A stretch of DNA of 64,000 nt, taken from Novosphingobium sp. PhB165. GTDB taxonomy: Bacteria > Pseudomonadota > Alphaproteobacteria > Sphingomonadales > Sphingomonadaceae. The notes beneath the pieces were generated by a model. The model was not told the DNA's origin. It saw only the letters and a program-made list of their open reading frames with translations, and did not search any database. The translations under genes and the position numbers were made by a program. This document shows, one piece after another, positions 8,762 through 17,388 of the stretch; position 1 is the first letter of the stretch; every line of letters starts with the position of its first letter. Location: NCBI RefSeq assembly GCF_004341845.1, contig NZ_SLVB01000005.1, positions 186,001-250,000 of the forward strand, given 5' to 3'.

Positions 8762-8906
8762 CCGTCATCCCCGCGAAGGCGGGGATCCGCTTGTTCTTTT
8801 TTTAGGACGCAGAGACGCAGAGAGAACGGCGGATTGCTGCACGGTCTCTCTGCGTCTCTGCGTGAACTCAAGAAAAGCGGGGCTCCCGCCTTCGCGGGAG
8901 CGACGG
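8762..8906. repeat. Palindromic inverted-terminus element, copy 1 (REPIN/MITE-like)
   Basis: Each end carries a hairpin of the form CCCGC-GAAG-GCGGG: 8767-8786 (ATCCCCGC stem) and 8883-8900 (CTCCCGC stem). The ends are inverted copies of each other (CCGTC...CGCTT at left, its complement at right). Between them lies a second, perfect 19-bp inverted repeat built from ACGCAGAGACGC (8807-8825 and 8845-8863). Related copies are at 34821-34908 and 51620-51772. It has no coding capacity and sits between dinB and degP. Confidence 0.85.
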
Positions 8907-8929
8907 GGAGAGAGGTGCGCCTGATACGA

Positions 8930-8959
8930 AAACGCCCGCCGGTTTCCCGGCGGGCGTTT
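8930..8959 (-). terminator. Rho-independent terminator of degP
   Basis: A perfect 13-bp G+C-rich stem (8930-8942 and 8947-8959) with a 4-nt loop. On the minus strand a short T run follows. It lies 22 bp past the degP stop. Confidence 0.85.
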
Positions 8960-8981
8960 CGTTTCGGTATCCGATACCGGC

Positions 8982-10541
8982 TTAGCGCAGGCGCACCGGC
9001 ACGAATGCCGGGGACTGGCCGCGCGGCTGGACGCGCAGCAGGATCGCGCTGCGGCCGTCTGCCTTGGCGGCCTTGATCACGTTCTCCAGATCCGCCTTCG
9101 TGTTGACCGGCTGATTGTTCGCCGAGAGAATGATGAAGCCGCGGGCAAAGCCCTTCTGGCCGGCATCCGAGCTGGGATCGACCGAGACGATCACAAGGCC
9201 CTTGGTGCCTTCCGCGGCGCCGAGCTGGCGGGCGATCGGCGCGGTGAGCGGGGTCACCGAAAGGCCGGTTGCCTTCTCGATCACGCCTTGCGCCTGCTGC
9301 GCGGGCGGATTGTTGAAGGCGTCGCTGTCCTGATCGCCGCTGTTGTCATCGAAGTTCTGGCTCTGGGCCAGATCATCCTCGCTCGGGCGCTGGTCGATCG
9401 TGGCGGTCACCGTCATGTGGCGGCCGTTGCGGATCAGTTCGATGGGAACCTTGGTGCCCGGCGTGGTATTGGCGACGATGAACGAGAGGCTCTGGTCGCG
9501 CGTCACTTCCTTGCCGCCAACCTTCACCACCACGTCGCCGGCCTGGATACCGGCCTTGGCGGCGGCACCATCGGCGACGACGCTCTGGATGAACTCGCCC
9601 TTGTTGTGCTCAAGGCCCAGCGAATCGGCGAGGTCTTCGTTGAGCTGCTGGATCTGCACGCCCAGGTAGCCGCGCTGGATCTTTTCACCCTTGATGAGCT
9701 GGTTGACGATCGGCGCGGCGATCTCCGAGGGGATCGCGAAGCCGATGCCGACACTGCCGCCGGTGGGCGAGAAGATGGCGTTGTTGATGCCGATGACCTG
9801 CCCGTTCATGTCGAACATCGGGCCACCCGAATTGCCGCGGTTGATCGAGGCGTCGGTCTGGAGATAGCGGTCGTAGGCGCCGCCGGCACCGGTGTTGCGA
9901 TATACGGCCGAGACGATGCCCGCCGTAACCGTGCCGCCCAGGCCGAACGGGTTGCCGATTGCGACCACCCAGTCACCCACGCGCGCCTTGGAGCTGTCTC
10001 CGAACTTCACGAAGGGCAGCGCCTTGGGCGCGGTGATCTTGAGCACCGCAAGGTCGGATGCGGCGTCCTTGCCGATCAGCTTGGCGGGAAGCTCGGTACC
10101 GTCGGGCATGATGACCGTGATCGATTCGACCTCGCCCTTGCCCTCTGCGGTGATCACGTGGTTGTTGGTGACGATGTAGCCATCGGCCGAAATGATGAAG
10201 CCCGAACCGAGCGACTGCGCCTCACGCGTTTGCGGGGCACCACTGCCGCCGCCACCGCCGCCGAACAGGCCTTCGAACGGCGTGCCCGCGAAGGGGTTGT
10301 TGCCGCCGCCCTGCACCTGAACGCGCTGACGCGTCGAGATGTTCACGACGGCGGGCGCGAGTTGTTCGGTCAGGTCGGCGAAGCTGGCCGGAGCGCCGGA
10401 TCGCGGCGCGACGCGGGCGATCTGGCTGGCTTCGTTCTGCGCGACCTGGGCCCCGGCAGGATAGCCTGTGACGAGGGTGAGCGTGGCGCCTCCGAGCAGG
10501 AGCGCGGTGGTCAATCCATAAGCGTATCGCACGGGCTTCAC
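8982..10541 (-). CDS. degP: Periplasmic serine protease/chaperone of the DegP/HtrA family
   Basis: Degrades or refolds misfolded envelope proteins. A signal peptide (VRYAYGLTTALLLGGATLTL) leads the protein. The catalytic triad, counted from the longer ATG start at 10559, is H134 (TNNHVI), D169 (SDLAVLKI) and S244 (GNSGGPM). Two PDZ domains follow, the first with the GYLGVQIQ carboxylate-binding loop. A Gly-rich stretch near residues 85-107 corresponds to the LA loop. I prefer GTG 10541, which gives a compact signal peptide and a GGAGG about 11 bases upstream; ATG 10559 adds six residues and lacks a well-spaced ribosome binding site. hflK-hflC is transcribed toward it on the same strand, so envelope quality-control genes are clustered. 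Confidence 0.95.
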   Translation of the reverse strand: MKPVRYAYGLTTALLLGGATLTLVTGYPAGAQVAQNEASQIARVAPRSGAPASFADLTEQLAPAVVNISTRQRVQVQGGGNNPFAGTPFEGLFGGGGGGSGAPQTREAQSLGSGFIISADGYIVTNNHVITAEGKGEVESITVIMPDGTELPAKLIGKDAASDLAVLKITAPKALPFVKFGDSSKARVGDWVVAIGNPFGLGGTVTAGIVSAVYRNTGAGGAYDRYLQTDASINRGNSGGPMFDMNGQVIGINNAIFSPTGGSVGIGFAIPSEIAAPIVNQLIKGEKIQRGYLGVQIQQLNEDLADSLGLEHNKGEFIQSVVADGAAAKAGIQAGDVVVKVGGKEVTRDQSLSFIVANTTPGTKVPIELIRNGRHMTVTATIDQRPSEDDLAQSQNFDDNSGDQDSDAFNNPPAQQAQGVIEKATGLSVTPLTAPIARQLGAAEGTKGLVIVSVDPSSDAGQKGFARGFIILSANNQPVNTKADLENVIKAAKADGRSAILLRVQPRGQSPAFVPVRLR

Positions 10542-10696
10542 GTCCTTTGATTCCTCCATCCTGGCGGGGGTGCCGGATCAACGTCCTGTCGACACCGGTC
10601 CCGATTGACGCTTGGTGAGCTTAACCGGGTTTGAATGGTGTCTAATGCGTGAGGCCGTTGGGCGAAAGCCCCGACCGGTTGATGGCTTGGGAAGCC

Positions 10697-11536
10697 TTAT
10701 GGTTCCCGGAAATGCTGAAGATACGCGTTATCCGGCGAAAGCAGAATGGTCTTTCCGGCCTCGCCCTTGGCGAACGAGATCGAATAGCTCTGCATCGCGC
10801 GGTAGAAGTCGTAGAACTTGGGATCCTTGCCGAACGCGTCGGCATAGATCCGCGCGGCCTGCGCCTCGGCATCGGCGCGGATGATCTGCGCGTCCTTCTG
10901 GCCCTGCGCGGTGATCGTCTTGGCCTCTTCCTGACGGGCCGCCTGCATGCGGGCGAAGGCGCTTTCGAGCGCCCCTTCGGGAAGGTCGGCGCGCTTGATC
11001 TGCACGTCCACGACTTGCGCGCCATATTCGCGGGCCTCGCGGTCCAGCCCGTCGCGGATATGGGCCATGGCCTCACCGCGCTCGGCGGTGAGCAGCGATT
11101 CGAACGTCCGCTTGCCCAGTTCCTGGCGGACCACCGAGGAGAGGATCGGCTGGAGCTGTTCGGTCACACCCTCGGTCGTGCCGGCGGTCTGCACCATCTT
11201 CACCGGATCGATGATGCGGAAGCGCGCGAAGGCATCCACGTTCAGGCGCAACTGGTCGGTGGAGAGGACCTGCTCCTGCTGCATGTCCACCGAAAGCAGG
11301 CGCTTGTCGATGCGCACCGCGCGCTCGAAGACCGGGATGCGCCAGTGGATGCCGGCATCGGTGGCGCCGAACGGCGCGCCGGGAACATAGGCGTTGAACA
11401 CGCGGTCCGGGCTGCCGGAGCGCACGATCACGACCTGCTCGGTCTCGGGCACCACGATCACGCTCAGCATCGCGCCGATCACGACCGCGCCAAGAGCGAT
11501 CCAGGCCGGCTTGTAGTCTTGCCAGATGCTGTTCAT
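10697..11536 (-). CDS. hflC: HflC, SPFH-domain regulator of the FtsH protease
   Basis: An inner-membrane protein with one N-terminal transmembrane segment (about residues 12-31) and a periplasmic SPFH/band-7 domain (ETEQVVIVRSG onward), then an Ala/Arg/Glu-rich coiled coil. With HflK it forms a large cage around FtsH and restrains membrane-protein degradation. The ATG at 11536 overlaps the hflK stop by one base (TGATG); a GTG three bases upstream is the alternative. Translational coupling with hflK is evident. Length (279 aa) is normal. Confidence 0.95.
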   Translation of the reverse strand: MNSIWQDYKPAWIALGAVVIGAMLSVIVVPETEQVVIVRSGSPDRVFNAYVPGAPFGATDAGIHWRIPVFERAVRIDKRLLSVDMQQEQVLSTDQLRLNVDAFARFRIIDPVKMVQTAGTTEGVTEQLQPILSSVVRQELGKRTFESLLTAERGEAMAHIRDGLDREAREYGAQVVDVQIKRADLPEGALESAFARMQAARQEEAKTITAQGQKDAQIIRADAEAQAARIYADAFGKDPKFYDFYRAMQSYSISFAKGEAGKTILLSPDNAYLQHFREP

Positions 11537-12813
11537 CACTGGCCTCCCTGCGTGGCGGAAGCGGTCGGCCCGGCCGTGACGGTGATGTCACCGGCAGCCG
11601 GATCGGCACGGCGCTTCATCTCGGGAAGCGACAGGAAGCTGTTCATGTTCTTGGGTTCGGCGACAATGGTGTCGTTGTCGGAGATCACGCGTTCCATCGT
11701 TTCGTAGTACATGCGGCGCCGCGTCACTTCGGGCGCGAGCTTGTATTCCTCGTAAACCTTGTCGAACTGCGCGGCATCGCCCTGGGCGCGGGCGATCACC
11801 TGCTGGGCGCTGGCGCGCGCGTTCGAACGGTCGCGGTCTGCCTCCTGCTGGGCAACGTTGACCTGATCGAACGCCGCGCGCGTCTTCGACGGCGGATCGG
11901 CCTTCTTGATCTCCACGCCCTGAATGGCGACGCCGGCGCGGTAATAGTCGAGAATGCGCTGCGTGCGGTCCCGCACGTCCTGTTCGACCCGCGCACGCCC
12001 CGCACCCGAAAGCGCGTCGTTGAGCGAGATCTGCCCGATCGAGGCGCGCATCGCGGCTTCCGCCACTTCGCGCACGGTGTCCTTCGGATCGGTCAGGCGG
12101 AAGGAATAGTCCTTCAGATCCTTGATGTTCCAGCGCACCTGATAGCTGAGATCGACAAGGTTCTTGTCCGCCGTCAGCATCAGTTTCTCACCCTCGCCGT
12201 CCGGAATCTGGTCGACCGAGAAGCTGCGTACGTCGGTCTTTTCGACTTGCTCGATGGGCCAGGGCAAGGTCAGCGAGAAGCCGTGATCGATCACGCGCGA
12301 GAACTGGCCGACACGGGTGACGACGCCTTGCTCGGTGGGGCCGAGCACGTGCACGCTGGAAACACCCAGCAGCCCCAGGACCGCGATGCCGATGCCGAGC
12401 GGCAACCACGATTTGCCATCGGACCGGCGCGGCAGGTTCGGTAAGCCGCCAAGGCCGCCGCCATTTCCACCGCCGGAGGTGCGGCGCGGATCGCGGGGGC
12501 GGAAGATGTCCTCGATGCTGGCGGAGCGGCGCGGCGGAGTGCCGCCGCTTGGCAGCCAGGGATTGCGCGGGCCGCGTGGCTCGCCGGGCGCGCCCTTGCC
12601 TTCGGGAGCGGAAGTGCCGGGCGTGGAAGGGCCGGGCGGCGTAGTGCCGGGCTCCTGCCGACCTTCGCCGCTTTCGGGTTCGCCGTCCCCGCCCGAAGGC
12701 GCGTCGCCCTCGTTGCCGCTTTGCGGACCGGCCAAAGGACCCGTACGCGGCGGGCCGTCGCCGTCATCCCCGCCGTCACCGCCGGAGCCCCAGGGGCTCT
12801 TGCGGCCGGTCAT
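11536..12813 (-). CDS. hflK: HflK, SPFH-domain regulator of the FtsH protease
   Basis: Partner of HflC. A long Gly/Pro/Glu-rich cytoplasmic N-terminus is followed by one transmembrane helix (GIGIAVLGLLGVSSVHV), then the SPFH domain opening LGPTEQGVVTRVG and a coiled coil with EADRDRSNARA. The frame is open from ATG 12903, but the widely conserved opening with PWG (here MTGRKSPWGSGG) begins at ATG 12813, so that start is preferred. Neither has a strong ribosome binding site. The gene is divergent from mrp; the promoter must lie in the interval up to 13024. Confidence 0.93.
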   Translation of the reverse strand: MTGRKSPWGSGGDGGDDGDGPPRTGPLAGPQSGNEGDAPSGGDGEPESGEGRQEPGTTPPGPSTPGTSAPEGKGAPGEPRGPRNPWLPSGGTPPRRSASIEDIFRPRDPRRTSGGGNGGGLGGLPNLPRRSDGKSWLPLGIGIAVLGLLGVSSVHVLGPTEQGVVTRVGQFSRVIDHGFSLTLPWPIEQVEKTDVRSFSVDQIPDGEGEKLMLTADKNLVDLSYQVRWNIKDLKDYSFRLTDPKDTVREVAEAAMRASIGQISLNDALSGAGRARVEQDVRDRTQRILDYYRAGVAIQGVEIKKADPPSKTRAAFDQVNVAQQEADRDRSNARASAQQVIARAQGDAAQFDKVYEEYKLAPEVTRRRMYYETMERVISDNDTIVAEPKNMNSFLSLPEMKRRADPAAGDITVTAGPTASATQGGQ

Positions 12814-13023
12814 GGCAAGCGTATTGCCGGAAAGGGGTCCGGACCGGATGTCCGGATCAGTGCCGAGGCCGGCGCTGGAGGTGGCGTCACCGATTGTTCT
12901 CATGGCACCATCTATAGGAACCCTTTTTCGTCAAAAACAGTGCCTCTCTTGCCCTTTTTCCTCGACTGCGCCACCTGAGCGGCATTCGCGCCGCCTCTTC
13001 TCCCGATTTCCCGACAGGATGCC

Positions 13024-14007
13024 ATGACCAGCCCCGATGCCGCCAGCCCCGACGCTGACCGCCTGAAATCCCTGCTGGCGCCCGATCTGGCGGCGCGGAT
13101 AAGGTCCCTGCGGGTGACCGACGGACGGGTCGTCGCGGTGATCGACGGTACCGGGCTTTCGGTGCAGGAACATGCCGCCATAGAGCCCACCGTGCGCGCC
13201 GCTCTCGAAGGGGCTGAGGGCGTGAGCGAGGTTCACGTCGCCGTCATGGCCGACAAGCCGCGCCAGCACATTCTTGCAGTGGGTTCGGGCAAGGGCGGGG
13301 TCGGCAAGTCCACGCTGGCCGCCAATCTTGCCGTGGCGCTGGCCCGGCTTGGCCGCAAGGTCGGGCTGGTCGATGCCGATATCTCCGGGCCCTCGCAAGG
13401 ACGCCTGATGGGGACCGGCGACCAGCGCCCGGTCGCGCACGAAAGCCGGCTGGTGCCGGTGGCGAGCGCCTGGGGCGTGCCGGTGCTGTCGATGGCGCAA
13501 TTGTCGGAGCCGGGTCAGGCGATTGCCTGGCGCGGATCGATGGTGGCGGGCGCGCTCACCCAGTTCCTCGAAGCGCACTGGGACAATGCCGAGATCATCG
13601 TCGTCGATCTGCCGCCCGGCACCGGCGACGTGCAGCTGACGATGCTGCAAAAGTTCAAACCCGCCGGGGCGGTGATCGTCTCCACCCCGCAGGACCTTGC
13701 CCTGATCGATGCCACCCGCGCCGTCTCGCTGTTCGAGAAGAGCGGCGTGCCGCTGGTCGGCGTGGTGGAGAACATGGCGGGCTATGCCTGCCCGCACTGC
13801 GGCGAAGTGAGCGATCCGTTCGGCGCCGGCGGCGCCGAGGCGGCAGCGAAGACCATGGGCCTCGATTTCCTCGGCCGCATCCCGCTCGACATCGCGATCC
13901 GGCGCGAAGGCGATGCGGGCACGCCAACGGCTGCCGGCAGCGGACCGCAAGCGGAGTCCTTCATCGCCCTCGCTCGCAAGGTGGGTGACTGGCTGGACCG
14001 CCTCTGA
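13024..14007 (+). CDS. mrp: Mrp/ApbC iron-sulfur cluster carrier ATPase
   Basis: A 327-aa cytoplasmic scaffold that carries [4Fe-4S] clusters to apo-proteins. A short N-terminal MIP18-like region is followed by the deviant Walker A GSGKGGVGKST near residues 87-97, DADISGPSQG, DLPPGTGDVQLT, and the cluster-ligating CPHCG in the C-terminal third. Its TGA overlaps the next ATG by one base. The three genes mrp, iorB-like and hemH are therefore probably co-translated, linking Fe-S delivery, a molybdenum/Fe-S oxidase and haem synthesis. Confidence 0.95.
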   Translation: MTSPDAASPDADRLKSLLAPDLAARIRSLRVTDGRVVAVIDGTGLSVQEHAAIEPTVRAALEGAEGVSEVHVAVMADKPRQHILAVGSGKGGVGKSTLAANLAVALARLGRKVGLVDADISGPSQGRLMGTGDQRPVAHESRLVPVASAWGVPVLSMAQLSEPGQAIAWRGSMVAGALTQFLEAHWDNAEIIVVDLPPGTGDVQLTMLQKFKPAGAVIVSTPQDLALIDATRAVSLFEKSGVPLVGVVENMAGYACPHCGEVSDPFGAGGAEAAAKTMGLDFLGRIPLDIAIRREGDAGTPTAAGSGPQAESFIALARKVGDWLDRL

Positions 14008-16277
14008 TGCAGGTCTCCCGGCGCGGCGTGTTGATCGGTGCGCTGGCGGGCGGCGGCCTCGCGGTCGGTTATCTGCTGCGCCCGCGCCGGTTTCCGCTGC
14101 CGCTGGAGCCGGAGCAGGACGAATATGCGTTCGGCGCCTGGATCAAGATCGCCGCCGATGGCGTGGTCAGCGTGGCGGTGCCGCAAGTGGAGATGGGGCA
14201 GGGCGTGACCACGCTGCTGCCGCAAGTTGTCGCCTGGGAGCTCGGGGCGGATTGGCGGCAGATCGCGGTGGAATCCGCGCCGGTCAGTGCGATTTATGCC
14301 AATGCGGTGCTTGCCGCGAAGTGGGCGCCGCTGTGGATGCCGCTGGCGCCCTCGGTCGCCGAAGCGCCTGACGGCTTCCTCGCCCGCCGCTGGGCCGAGG
14401 ACAATCGCTTCAATGTGACGGCGGACGGCACCTCGCTCGCGGCTTACGAGGCGCCGATACGGGCTGCCGCCGCCTCCGCCCGTGCACTGTTGGCGCAGGC
14501 AGCTGCGAAGCGCTGGGGTGTCACCGCAGAGGAATGCGAAGTCAGCGGCGGGCTGGTCCATCACGCGGGCAAGGTGCTTTCGTTCGGCGCGCTCGCGGAA
14601 GATGCGGCGACATTCTCGCCGCCCGATCCGCCGCCGCTGCGGCCCGATTTTCCCGCCGAGAAGCCCGGCGAGTTCCCGCCCGGCGCGCCCTTGCGCTATC
14701 CCCGACTGGACTTGCCGTCGAAAGTCGACGGTTCGTGGGTCTTCGCGGGCGACGTGCGCCTGCCGGACATGTTGCGCGCTTCGATCCGCCATGCGCCGCT
14801 GGTCGGCGGGCAGGGGGCGATGGCCGAAGTCTCCGGGCTCAACGAACAGGCCGCGAAGACCGTGCGCGGCTTCCGGCGCTTCGTTCAGGGGCCCGGCTGG
14901 GTCGCCGCGCTGGCCGACGACTGGTGGAGCGCGGAGACAGCACTCGTCCGTGCCCAACCACGTTACCGGGTGATCGGCGCGCTGGACAGCGATGCGATCG
15001 ACAATGCGCTGGATAGCGCCATGCGCACCGGCGCGGGCGAGCGCATCCACCTTACCGGAGACAGTGCTGCCGTGGACGGGTTGCTGCCGGTCCAGATCCG
15101 CTACGAGGTCGCCCCGGCCACGCATGCCGTGATCGAGACGGCCTGCGCCACCGCCCGGTTCGAGAACGGCACGCTGGACCTCTGGATCGGTACGCAGGCG
15201 CCCGAGGCTGCCCGTGCGGCGGCGGCCGAGGCGATCGGCATCGGTATCGGCAAGGTCGTGCACTATCCAATGGCGCTGGGCGGCAGTTTCGACTTGCGGC
15301 TGGAATGCGCCCACGCCGCGCAAGTCGCACTGCTGGCCAAGGAAGCGGGACGGCCGGTGCAGCTCACCTGGCCGCGCGGCGAGGAATTTCGCGCGGCATT
15401 TCCGCGCATGCCGGCAGTTGCCGTGATGGCGGCGCGGCCCGATGCCGAGGGCAACATTGCCGGCTGGCGTGCCCGCATCGCCGCGCCGCCGGGCATGCGC
15501 GCGTTCGGCCGCCGCTTCTTTCATGGGGATACGCCGGGCGAGGCCATCGCCGCCGTCGCCGGGAAGGCCGATCCGATGGCGCTGGCGGGCGCCGTGCCCG
15601 CTTATGCGATCCCCGCGATTGCGGTCGACCATCTGCCCGCCGCGATCGACCTGCCGACCGCGCGGATGCGCGGCAATGCGCACGGCTACACGGCCTTTTT
15701 CAACGAGAGCTTCATCGACGAACTGGCCCACCGCGCCGGTCGCGAGCCCTTGTCCTATCGCATGGCCATGCTCGGGCGCGATGCCCGCCTGGCCGAATGC
15801 CTTCAGCGCGTGGCCGCGCTGTCCGAATGGGGCGGCGGCGGGGACAACAGCGGACAGGGCATCGCCTGCCATGTGATCGGAGACGGCCGCATCGCCGTCG
15901 TCGCCAGCGCGCGGCGGGACGAGAACGGCGTGCGCGTGGACCGGCTAAGCGCGGTCGCCGACGTGGGGCGGGTGGTCAATTTCGACATCGCCCGCCAGCA
16001 GATCGAAGGCGGACTGGTGTTCGGGCTGGGGCTGACGCTCGGCTGCGCACCGCGCTACGTCGGTGGGCGGCCCGACAGCGACCGGCTGGGCGAGATGGCG
16101 CTGCCGGTACTGGCCGATTGCCCGCGTATCGAGGTCGAATTCATCGAGAGCAAGGCCGATCCCGCCGATCCGGGCGAACTGGGCGTGGCGGCGGTGGCGC
16201 CCGCTGTCGCCAATGCGCTTTATTCGGCCACCGGGCTCCGGTTCCGCCGCCTTCCCCTGTTTGCCGAGGAGTTGTGA
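14007..16277 (+). CDS. Molybdopterin-binding oxidoreductase subunit, isoquinoline 1-oxidoreductase beta-like
   Basis: A 756-aa large subunit of the xanthine dehydrogenase family (aldehyde oxidase/IorB branch). A twin-arginine-like start (VSRRGVLIGALAGGG) suggests export, as known for IorB-type periplasmic hydroxylases. QVEMGQGVTT and the C-terminal ELGVAAVAPAVANALYSATG are family signatures of molybdopterin binding and the active site. The usual small [2Fe-2S] subunit (IorA) is absent on either side, where mrp and hemH sit with 1-nt overlaps. Either the small subunit is elsewhere or this enzyme uses another electron acceptor. The substrate is unknown. Confidence 0.88.
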   Translation: MQVSRRGVLIGALAGGGLAVGYLLRPRRFPLPLEPEQDEYAFGAWIKIAADGVVSVAVPQVEMGQGVTTLLPQVVAWELGADWRQIAVESAPVSAIYANAVLAAKWAPLWMPLAPSVAEAPDGFLARRWAEDNRFNVTADGTSLAAYEAPIRAAAASARALLAQAAAKRWGVTAEECEVSGGLVHHAGKVLSFGALAEDAATFSPPDPPPLRPDFPAEKPGEFPPGAPLRYPRLDLPSKVDGSWVFAGDVRLPDMLRASIRHAPLVGGQGAMAEVSGLNEQAAKTVRGFRRFVQGPGWVAALADDWWSAETALVRAQPRYRVIGALDSDAIDNALDSAMRTGAGERIHLTGDSAAVDGLLPVQIRYEVAPATHAVIETACATARFENGTLDLWIGTQAPEAARAAAAEAIGIGIGKVVHYPMALGGSFDLRLECAHAAQVALLAKEAGRPVQLTWPRGEEFRAAFPRMPAVAVMAARPDAEGNIAGWRARIAAPPGMRAFGRRFFHGDTPGEAIAAVAGKADPMALAGAVPAYAIPAIAVDHLPAAIDLPTARMRGNAHGYTAFFNESFIDELAHRAGREPLSYRMAMLGRDARLAECLQRVAALSEWGGGGDNSGQGIACHVIGDGRIAVVASARRDENGVRVDRLSAVADVGRVVNFDIARQQIEGGLVFGLGLTLGCAPRYVGGRPDSDRLGEMALPVLADCPRIEVEFIESKADPADPGELGVAAVAPAVANALYSATGLRFRRLPLFAEEL

Positions 16278-17281
16278 TGGCTGCCGAACACCCCAAAGCC
16301 AGTTCCGGCCGGATCGGCGTGCTGCTGGTCAATCTCGGCACGCCCGACGCGCCGACGGCGCCCGCCGTGCGCCGCTACCTTGCCGAATTCCTCTCCGACC
16401 CGCGCGTGGTGGAGATCCCGGCCGCGCTGTGGAAGCCGATCCTCCACGGCGTGATCCTGCGCACGCGTCCCGCAAAGTCCGCCCATGCCTATGCGCAAGT
16501 CTGGACCGAGGGGGGCTCTCCGCTCGCGGTCATCACCGCCGCGCAGGCCAAGGCGCTACAGGAGCGGCTGGGCGCGCGGGCGCATGTCGACTGGGCGATG
16601 CGTTACGGCAATCCGGCGATCCCCGCGCGGCTCTCGGCCATGAAGGCGGCCGGGTGCGAGCGCATTCTGGTGGTGCCGCTCTATCCGCAATATTCGGGCG
16701 CGACCACGGCCTCCGTCACCGACCGCGTGGGAGAGGCGATGGCAGCGCTGCGCTGGCAGCCGACGCTGCGCAGCCTGCCGCCTTACTACGACGATCCCGC
16801 GCATATCGGTGCGTTGGAGGCCGATCTTGCGGGCCAGTTGGAGACCCTCGATTTCGTGCCCGAAGTGCTGCTGCTGTCGTTCCACGGCATGCCGCAGCGG
16901 ACGCGAGACCTTGGCGATCCCTATCACGACCAGTGCCGCGAAACCGCGCGCCTGCTGTCGGGCCGCCTGACCGAACGCTTCCCGGCGCTCCGGATTGAAA
17001 CCAGCTTCCAGTCGCGCTTCGGCCGCGCCAAATGGCTCGAACCCTCGACCGAAACGGTGCTCGCGGCCGAGGCAAAGGCAGGCACGCGGCGTATCGCCGT
17101 GGCCGCCCCCGGCTTTTCGGCCGACTGTGTGGAGACGCTGGAGGAACTGGCGATCCGCGGGCGTGAAGTCTTCACGGAAGCGGGCGGGGAGCAGTTTGCC
17201 GTGCTCGCCTGCCTGAACGATACGGTTCCCGGCATGGATATGCTGGAGGCGCTGGTCAGGCGCGAACTGTCGGGTTGGTGA
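16277..17281 (+). CDS. hemH: Ferrochelatase
   Basis: Inserts Fe2+ into protoporphyrin IX, the last step of haem synthesis. The start at 16277 (MAAEHPKASSGRIGVLLVNLG) overlaps the preceding stop by one base. LLVNLGTPDAP is the family opening; the active-site histidine lies in LSFHGMPQRT, and CVETLEEL with its conserved glutamate is near the C-terminus. The 334-aa length is normal. No C-terminal cysteines of an animal-type [2Fe-2S] cluster are seen. Confidence 0.96.
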   Translation: MAAEHPKASSGRIGVLLVNLGTPDAPTAPAVRRYLAEFLSDPRVVEIPAALWKPILHGVILRTRPAKSAHAYAQVWTEGGSPLAVITAAQAKALQERLGARAHVDWAMRYGNPAIPARLSAMKAAGCERILVVPLYPQYSGATTASVTDRVGEAMAALRWQPTLRSLPPYYDDPAHIGALEADLAGQLETLDFVPEVLLLSFHGMPQRTRDLGDPYHDQCRETARLLSGRLTERFPALRIETSFQSRFGRAKWLEPSTETVLAAEAKAGTRRIAVAAPGFSADCVETLEELAIRGREVFTEAGGEQFAVLACLNDTVPGMDMLEALVRRELSGW

Positions 17282-17388
17282 GTTCCCGGCCGCGCATGCC
17301 ATGACAAGGATTTAACGGCTGGTTTCCTTGACTTGTGGACCTTTCGTTCTAGTCATGTTCCTCTCCATTGAAGCGCTGAGGGGAGCGT

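Noticed and set aside
8762..8906. Insertion sequence
   Set aside because: No transposase frame and only about 145 bp; a non-autonomous palindromic repeat fits better.
13782..15872. Long antisense frame across mrp and the IorB-like gene
   Set aside because: Same artefact; amino acid composition is typical of an antisense shadow and spans two real genes.
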